From: Cyanidium caldarium
Lineage: Eukaryota; Rhodophyta; Bangiophyceae; Cyanidiales; Cyanidiaceae
Direction: 5' to 3'
Assembly: GCA_026184775.1 (NCBI GenBank)
Contig: JANCYW010000002.1
Coordinates: forward strand, 248,001 to 312,000
DNA length: 64,000 bases
The notes beneath the pieces are model-generated. The model was given only the letters and a program-made list of their open reading frames with translations, was not told where the DNA came from and made no database searches. Of this stretch, positions 59,063 to 64,000 are shown one piece after another (positions within the stretch are counted from its first letter, which is position 1; each line of letters starts with the position of its first letter). The position numbers and the translations under genes are program-made.

Positions 59063-59650
59063 ATGAGCGGGGAGCAGCAACAGCAACAGCCGCCGCAGCC
59101 GGTGTCGCCGGTGCCGTGCGCGACGGGATGCGGATTTTACGGGCGGCCGGAGACGCTGAACATGTGCAGCAAGTGTTTCCGAGACTACGACCGAGCGAGC
59201 AAGGCTCCCAATGAGGGCGTTGGCGGGAGTGGTAATGGCGGTGCCACGACATCCCAGGAGGTTGGCAACACCGACGCTGCAGCACCGACTGCCAAGGAAC
59301 CGATGCCGAAAATGGAGGCGGCGGTGGCGGCGAATTCTGCAGCGGCTCCCGAGCCCACGGCCACGTCTTCAGCGGCAGGCCCGCCTGCCGAGGAAACCGC
59401 GGCGTCGAGCACACCGACAGACGCTGCTACGAAACCTGTGCGTCCGGTGCAGGCTGACCACGCACTCTGCTGGAAGTGCGAGAAACGCGTCGGCCTGCTC
59501 GGTTTCAAATGCCGCTGCGGTTACACGTTCTGCGCGGCACACCGCCACGCCGAGCAACACGCGTGTGATTTTGACTACCGCGCCAAGGCCCAGAAGGAGC
59601 TCGCCGAGGCCAATCCCCTGGTGGTGGCCAGTAAAGTGGAGAAGATTTAG
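59063..59650 (+). CDS. A20/AN1 zinc-finger stress-associated protein
   Basis: The 195-residue protein has a poly-Gln start, an A20 finger with C19, C23, C35 and C38 (CATGC...MCSKC), a Ser/Ala-rich linker and a C-terminal AN1 finger with C136, C139, C150, C152, C157, H160, H166 and C168. This matches plant stress-associated proteins (SAPs) and animal ZFAND5/6, which bind ubiquitin chains through A20. All ligands are present. Confidence 0.95.
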   Translation: MSGEQQQQQPPQPVSPVPCATGCGFYGRPETLNMCSKCFRDYDRASKAPNEGVGGSGNGGATTSQEVGNTDAAAPTAKEPMPKMEAAVAANSAAAPEPTATSSAAGPPAEETAASSTPTDAATKPVRPVQADHALCWKCEKRVGLLGFKCRCGYTFCAAHRHAEQHACDFDYRAKAQKELAEANPLVVASKVEKI

Positions 59651-59993
59651 CGAGGGTGCAACGGCGCAAGCGTCGGGCCGCGGCGGCGGCGGCGGGGATG
59701 TTCTCCTCGGTGGGGTGCCGTGATGGTGGGTGAAGGTGCTCGACGACCCCGGCGCCCGGCCCATGCACTGGTGTGCGCAGAGGTAAAGCGGAAGGTGCAT
59801 CCGAAGGGCATGTGTCCAAAACGTGCTTGTCCTCGGGAGGCAGTGGCAGATCGCCGCCGCCGACCGACCGACCTACCCTCCCGAGATAAACTTTCCCCAG
59901 AGTCTTTTCGGCGCCCGCCATGCGCACCCGTGCCGACCGCGACGCGCTCCATGTCGGCCCCTTCCTGCAGCCGGCCAGGTATCGTATGCCTCC
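59651..59993. other. Convergent intergenic, A20-AN1 / RPN8
   Basis: A 343-base gap, wide for a convergent pair in this window. Overlapping frames on both strands lack coding character; nothing was recognised. Confidence 0.35.
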
Positions 59994-60998
59994 TCACGTC
60001 GTGTCGTGGTCCCTCACCGACTTGCTCTTGGCCGTGGTCGCGGGTGCCGCTAGCGCCTTTTCCATCTTTCGCTCGCTGGCGATCACTTCCATCTTGTTGT
60101 TGATCAGGTCGTGCAGCGCCAGAATCGCCCGCACCAAACTCGCCAAGTACACCGTGAGCATCTGATCGTTCACGGTGACGGTCAGGGCGCGCGTCAGCGA
60201 CTGGGTGTGCTCACCGCCCAGCCGCGGCAACCGATTCAGCACGTCCTGCAGCGCGTACATGATCTCGTTGTGTATGGGCAGCTGGCCGGCGGCCACCTGC
60301 TCCACATACTGCCGTATTCGACGCAGACGACCGGTGAGGCTTCTCAGCGCCTCCAGTTTGGCGCTCACATCCGCCGCCAGGGTGGTGACCGCCGCGGCAT
60401 CCTTCACGTCGCGCAGCAGATGCTCGGTGCCGACCTCCTCGGCCTCCAGCGCGCCGATGCTACACGGCACGTGCTCGAACACCCGCCGACGCACGCCGCT
60501 GCTCACGCCAAGAACACTGCTCTCGTCGGACACGCTCACGTAGGTCTCGGTGGGCAGGCCGAGTTCGGTCGGTTCCACCTTGCAGATCAGGTACAGCGAG
60601 CGGCCACTGGCACAGAACCCCCGCACGATATCGTCAATATCCGGATCGGCCGGACGTATCTTCGGCCCCGTGGAGTACCATCCGATGATCCGCTCCCGAG
60701 CCGTCACTTTGCGGAACATGGCGGCCATGTGCTCCACGTAGTCGTGGTCGAAGAAGAACACCTGCGGGTTCCGCTCGTCCTCCTCGAACGGCACCGCGTA
60801 CGAGTTGTACACATCGACCTGACCTCGCGCGCTCACCGTGCCCAGCAGTATACCCACGGCGCGCTTCTTGGTATTCTTGCAAGCGCGGTTGTGGTGATCC
60901 ACGATGCTCAGCAACACCACCGGGTGGATCACCGCGGCGGCGATGGGCAAACGGCCGGATCGGGACGCGGGAGGCGTCGGGTCCGTAGCGTCATCCAT
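59994..60998 (-). CDS. RPN8: 26S proteasome lid subunit RPN8 (PSMD7)
   Basis: The 334-residue protein has an MPN domain starting VIHPVVLLSIVDHHNR, RAVGILLGT, NSYAVPFEED, FFFDHDYVEHMAAMFRKV (in part) and IGWYSTGPKI. The H-x-H metal ligands of an active JAMM site are absent, as expected for Rpn8, the inactive partner of Rpn11. The C-terminal helices (LRRIRQYVEQV, INNKMEVIASERKMEKA) join the lid bundle. ATG at 60998. Confidence 0.97.
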   Translation of the reverse strand: MDDATDPTPPASRSGRLPIAAAVIHPVVLLSIVDHHNRACKNTKKRAVGILLGTVSARGQVDVYNSYAVPFEEDERNPQVFFFDHDYVEHMAAMFRKVTARERIIGWYSTGPKIRPADPDIDDIVRGFCASGRSLYLICKVEPTELGLPTETYVSVSDESSVLGVSSGVRRRVFEHVPCSIGALEAEEVGTEHLLRDVKDAAAVTTLAADVSAKLEALRSLTGRLRRIRQYVEQVAAGQLPIHNEIMYALQDVLNRLPRLGGEHTQSLTRALTVTVNDQMLTVYLASLVRAILALHDLINNKMEVIASERKMEKALAAPATTAKSKSVRDHDTT

Positions 60999-61224
60999 GA
61001 GAGGTTGGGGAGACAGGGGCGAGGTGCAGCGAGATGGAGTAGGTTATGTTGCTGACCGCCTCCCCGAGTCCGTCTGGGTAGCCCCGCCGAACGAGGCACT
61101 CCGTGCAGAGGTCGGCCGTCGTGTGCACCTCGCGTCGACGTCGTGGGCGATGCGCGGACATCGCGCGCGGTCGGCGTGAGTGCACCCCCAGACGGTGCAG
61201 GCGCCGCTGTTTCATGAAAACACC

Positions 61225-63357
61225 ATGAAGGGACGCCGGGCGAGTACGAGCGATTATCAGAATAACGGGAGACGAGAGACAAGGGAGCCGTGGGGTGATG
61301 ACGCGGAGGAGGTGGGCGAGGACGAGGTGGAGGCGTTCTGGCGGGCGCGGCACGCGCGGCCGACGGCCGGCGTCGGGCGAGAGCGCGTCGCGGACGACGA
61401 GTGGGATCGACGGTTGAACGCTCGTCGACCGGTGTTGGAAGTGGGTGAGGAGAGCGACGACGAGCAGGATGAGGAGTGGGGTAGTGAGCGGTTTCAGGGA
61501 CACAGCGAGTCGGGGTCCGATGGTTCCGATTCATCGGCATCGGATGAAGGGTCGGCGAGCGAGGAGGACGAGTTGTGGGACGGACGGGATCGCTCCCTAT
61601 ATTATGACGCGGACACGGCGGGAGATGCTGACGAGGTGCCCGATGTGGGGTCGACGTTGGCCGAGGAGGAGCGCGAGGCGCGGCGGTTGCAGCGCAGGCA
61701 GATGGAGCGCATCGCGGTGGACGACTTTACCGGCGGCCCGCAGTTACAACCGTCGACGCCGACGGCAACGGGTGAGAGAGAGGAGACAAGCCCGGAGAAA
61801 GGAATGAACGGTAAGGAGGCATCGACGGTGACAGCTGAGATGTTCGCCACACCCGACTCCGCCCAGATCGACGCAGACGCGCCCACGGTGGTGCAGACGC
61901 TGGACGCCCTGACGCGCGCACTGCAAGAGGTGACCGCCAAAGCGGACGGCCTGCCGAGTGCCTCCGACGCGCCGACCACCGACCATCCGGGAGGCAGTCT
62001 GGGGGAACTGAAGCGTACGCTGCTGTTACACTACTGCACGCATCTGGCGTATTATCTGGTGCTGAAAGCGGAGGGCCGCTCTGTCCGGGAGCATCCGGTC
62101 ATCGATCATTTGATCGAGATCGGTCTGACGCTGGAGAAGCTGCGGCCGCTGGAGGAGCGCGCTCGCCCACAACTGCTGGCGCTGCGCAAGGCGGCCGCGC
62201 AGGCGGAGCGCGATGGGGTGATGGAGCAGGCGGCGGCGAATGGCAAGGCGCGGCCCGCGGAGCGCAGCACGAAGAGCGCTGAGCCGCCCACAGACTCGGA
62301 CGACGAGGAAACGCCAGAGGGTGTAACGGCGGTGTCTCGTCTCCCTCCCCGAGCGGACATTCCCCGGAAACCTGATGCAGACACTTTGGCGTATGTGCCG
62401 CCGCAAGTGCATCCGGATGCGTTCGAGAGCGAACGGCAGCGTGCCCGTCGCGAGCACCGCGAAGTGCGCCATCGAGCGCACCTGCGCGCTGCGCTCGAAG
62501 TGGACGCGTGGATGGACGAGTTGCACGGGAGGCCGGAACGGCTGGGTCGCGACGGCACTGCCGCCTTGACCGAAAGCGATCGCCGACGATACCGTCAGGC
62601 GCAGGAACGCCAGGCGTACGAAGAGGAGCACATGCTACGTCTGCCGGAGCGCAAGGCGGATCGGGCGGCGCGGCGCCGTTTGGAAGCGGCGGCGGGTGGT
62701 GGCAGTGATGGCGCCCACGAGTGGCACAGCCTGCTCTCCATTGCCGACCGCATCGCTCAACAGAGCAGAGAGGGCAGTAAGAGAGACGAGCAGAAGCGAG
62801 GACGTGAAGAGGAGTCGGAGGCGTACGTGCGCGAGAAACAACGCCAACTGCTCCGGAAACGGCAGCAGCAGCAGCAGCAGCAGCAGCAGCGGGAACAGGG
62901 ACCGGAAGCGGCATCTACAAAGAGACGGCCACCGGAATGGACAGAGCGCGATGCGAGCAGCGAAGAGGAGATGCAGAGGGAGAATGCCAGAGGATCGGAA
63001 CACCGGTCGAAACGCACCCGCGACCACCACGCCTCCACGTCGACATCGCCGGCGCCGCCGCCGCCGCTGTACACCTACGACGACACCCTGTCGGATGGCG
63101 AGCGACGGCGGCGGGCCAGCTCGCAGATCCTCCGCAACCGCGGACTGGCACCGCGTCGACGCCCGGACGCTGCCCACCGCAATCCACGCGTGCGCCGACG
63201 TGCGCAATACGCCAAGGCGGTGAAGCGGCGCCGGGGTCAGGTGCGCACGTTCGATGCGCACCGACGGGCGGCGGCGGCCGGCGGTGCTTACACGGGTGAG
63301 ACGTCGGGTATCAACAAATCCACGCGACACAGCACCTCGCTGCGACAGCGGGTGTAG
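61225..63357 (+). CDS. UTP3: UTP3/SAS10 small-subunit processome protein
   Basis: The 710-residue protein has a very acidic N-terminus with a SLYYDADTA...EEEREARRLQRRQMERI segment, a central Sas10/C1D domain (LKRTLLLHYCTHLAYYLVLKA; HPVIDHLIEIGLTLEKLRPLE, both in part), a charged linker and the C-terminal Sas10 domain with RRRASSQILRNRGLAPRRRPDAAHRNPRVRRR (in part) and YTGETSGI. UTP3 belongs to the processome that matures 18S rRNA. A pure CAG run at 62862-62890 encodes about ten Gln. The frame opens on GTG at 61180; 61225 is the first ATG. Confidence 0.93.
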   Translation: MKGRRASTSDYQNNGRRETREPWGDDAEEVGEDEVEAFWRARHARPTAGVGRERVADDEWDRRLNARRPVLEVGEESDDEQDEEWGSERFQGHSESGSDGSDSSASDEGSASEEDELWDGRDRSLYYDADTAGDADEVPDVGSTLAEEEREARRLQRRQMERIAVDDFTGGPQLQPSTPTATGEREETSPEKGMNGKEASTVTAEMFATPDSAQIDADAPTVVQTLDALTRALQEVTAKADGLPSASDAPTTDHPGGSLGELKRTLLLHYCTHLAYYLVLKAEGRSVREHPVIDHLIEIGLTLEKLRPLEERARPQLLALRKAAAQAERDGVMEQAAANGKARPAERSTKSAEPPTDSDDEETPEGVTAVSRLPPRADIPRKPDADTLAYVPPQVHPDAFESERQRARREHREVRHRAHLRAALEVDAWMDELHGRPERLGRDGTAALTESDRRRYRQAQERQAYEEEHMLRLPERKADRAARRRLEAAAGGGSDGAHEWHSLLSIADRIAQQSREGSKRDEQKRGREEESEAYVREKQRQLLRKRQQQQQQQQQREQGPEAASTKRRPPEWTERDASSEEEMQRENARGSEHRSKRTRDHHASTSTSPAPPPPLYTYDDTLSDGERRRRASSQILRNRGLAPRRRPDAAHRNPRVRRRAQYAKAVKRRRGQVRTFDAHRRAAAAGGAYTGETSGINKSTRHSTSLRQRV
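62862..62890 (+). repeat. CAG trinucleotide run (polyGln) in UTP3
   Basis: Nine to ten perfect CAG codons in a row encode a Gln tract in the charged linker of UTP3. Confidence 0.95.
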
Positions 63358-63393
63358 GTGAGATAAACGGAGTTTAGGAGCGAGACGCGTCGC

Positions 63394-63424
63394 TGTGCGT
63401 GCGTGTGTGTGTGTGTGCGCGCGC
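63394..63424. repeat. (GT)n/(GC)n alternating purine-pyrimidine tract
   Basis: A short GTGTGT run flanked by GCGC lies in the 72-base gap between the convergent ends of UTP3 and the last gene. Such alternating tracts can form Z-DNA. Confidence 0.85.
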
Positions 63425-63429
63425 TTCTC

Positions 63430-64000
63430 TCAGGCGTGTTCCGGCGGATGCAGGGTTGAGGGTACGGTGCGCGCCGGTTTCGAGTCGGAAGCGTTCGGCA
63501 GTGCGGCATCGCCGTCTGCGGGCTGTAGTCGCCCTGAAGGCGCCGCGTCAGTCTGCGCCCCAGACGCTGCTGCCATGGTCGGCGCTGCATTGCCCGAATC
63601 TGTACTGGTATTGGCGGTCACCACAGTGGTGGTCGCGGCGGCGGCCATGGTGCTATTCGTACCTCCGGACGCGTTCCACACTTTCTTCTGCCACTCCATC
63701 ATGCGCATAAACCACTCCTGGGCACGCGCATAATACTCCGGCCCGGCCGCCTGTGCCCGCCGCATGTAGGTGTCGATATCGAAACCGATTCCGAAACCGG
63801 TAGGCGTCGGAGAGCGCGACGTGTGCTGCTGCTGCTGCTGTCGTACCGCATAACACTGATCCAGCCAATCGCACCACTGCGCGCTGCGCCAGAGGGTGTG
63901 CGCAGTCGATGCCGGGGTGGCATTGGCGGCCGGCGCGGTGGTCACTGCGGAGAAATGGCCACCAACAGCTCCTGCTGCTGTTGGCGGTGCAGGCGACGTT
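63430..64000 (-). CDS. Unknown protein, N-terminus beyond window
   Basis: From the stop at 63430 the frame is open to the right edge (190 codons) with no ATG that looks like a start, so the gene continues outside. The visible part has an Ala/Pro/Thr-rich stretch, a helical block LWRSAQWCDWLDQCYAVRQ with a short Gln run, then GFGIGFDIDTYMRRAQAAGPEYYARAQEWFMRMMEWQKKVW (in part), rich in Trp and aromatic residues, and a low-complexity Thr/Ala/Ser tail. No family was recognised. Confidence 0.5.
   Translation of the reverse strand, partial: TSPAPPTAAGAVGGHFSAVTTAPAANATPASTAHTLWRSAQWCDWLDQCYAVRQQQQQHTSRSPTPTGFGIGFDIDTYMRRAQAAGPEYYARAQEWFMRMMEWQKKVWNASGGTNSTMAAAATTTVVTANTSTDSGNAAPTMAAASGAQTDAAPSGRLQPADGDAALPNASDSKPARTVPSTLHPPEHA

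Overview
The window is a very gene-dense, GC-rich stretch of nuclear DNA from a photosynthetic eukaryote. It holds about 45 protein genes in 64 kb, all readable as single uninterrupted ORFs, plus one tRNA gene. The genes are eukaryotic: eS17, uS2/RPSA, RUVBL2, RPN8, LSM1, UTP3 and NOP9. Many encode plastid or mitochondrial factors: an HCF107/Mbb1-type plastid RNA factor, FabD, GrpE, RimP-like, RRF, a SOQ1-like HAD domain, plant-type MDAR, NAD-IDH and a complex I NDUFB8-like subunit. Near absence of introns, extreme compactness, a yeast-like rather than green-plant-like IDH regulatory subunit, and N-termini with an F-(V/L)-x-P...R motif point to a unicellular red alga, most likely a compact cyanidiophyte (Cyanidium/Cyanidioschyzon type). 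This assignment is inference: a Porphyridium-like red alga or a prasinophyte is not excluded. I saw no transposon, retroelement, virus-derived element or CRISPR array.

Layout. 0-8 kb: BCP1/BCCIP (cut by the left edge), a bZIP factor, an adenylate kinase-Nudix fusion, tRNA-Lys(CUU), a START-domain protein and an orphan gene. 8-18.6 kb: SOQ1-like HAD hydrolase, GT90 glycosyltransferase, cystathionine gamma-lyase, RluA-type pseudouridine synthase overlapping an STK19 homologue tail to tail, RimP-like, LYRM1, LSM1 and methionine aminopeptidase 1. 19-27 kb: a giant coiled-coil protein, NC2-alpha, ZNHIT1/SWC6, a Tic110-like membrane protein, SFT2 and a small secreted protein. 27-40 kb: eS17, a membrane alpha/beta hydrolase, a DUF1764 protein, TRM8/METTL1, a cyclin-like protein, RPSA, IDH1, a GT25-like glycosyltransferase and MDAR. 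40-53 kb: minisatellite, HCF107/Mbb1, a probable thylakoid-lumen alpha-carbonic anhydrase, a Ser-rich secreted protein, a homoserine dehydrogenase-like pseudoenzyme, RRF, FabD, NDUFB8-like and GrpE. 53-64 kb: NOP9, Bax inhibitor-1, RUVBL2, an A20/AN1 zinc-finger protein, RPN8, UTP3/SAS10 and an unidentified gene cut by the right edge.

There are no operons and little functional clustering, though ribosome biogenesis (BCP1, NOP9, UTP3, RUVBL2) and organelle gene expression recur. Neighbours alternate strands. Convergent pairs end 25-90 bases apart and one pair overlaps by 42 bases; divergent pairs share promoter regions of about 190-890 bases. Start codons were chosen as ATG throughout, because several long frames open on GTG or TTG, which a eukaryotic nuclear gene would rarely use. 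The most interesting items are the adenylate kinase-Nudix fusion, the homoserine dehydrogenase fold without catalytic residues, the candidate lumenal carbonic anhydrase and the shared N-terminal targeting motif.
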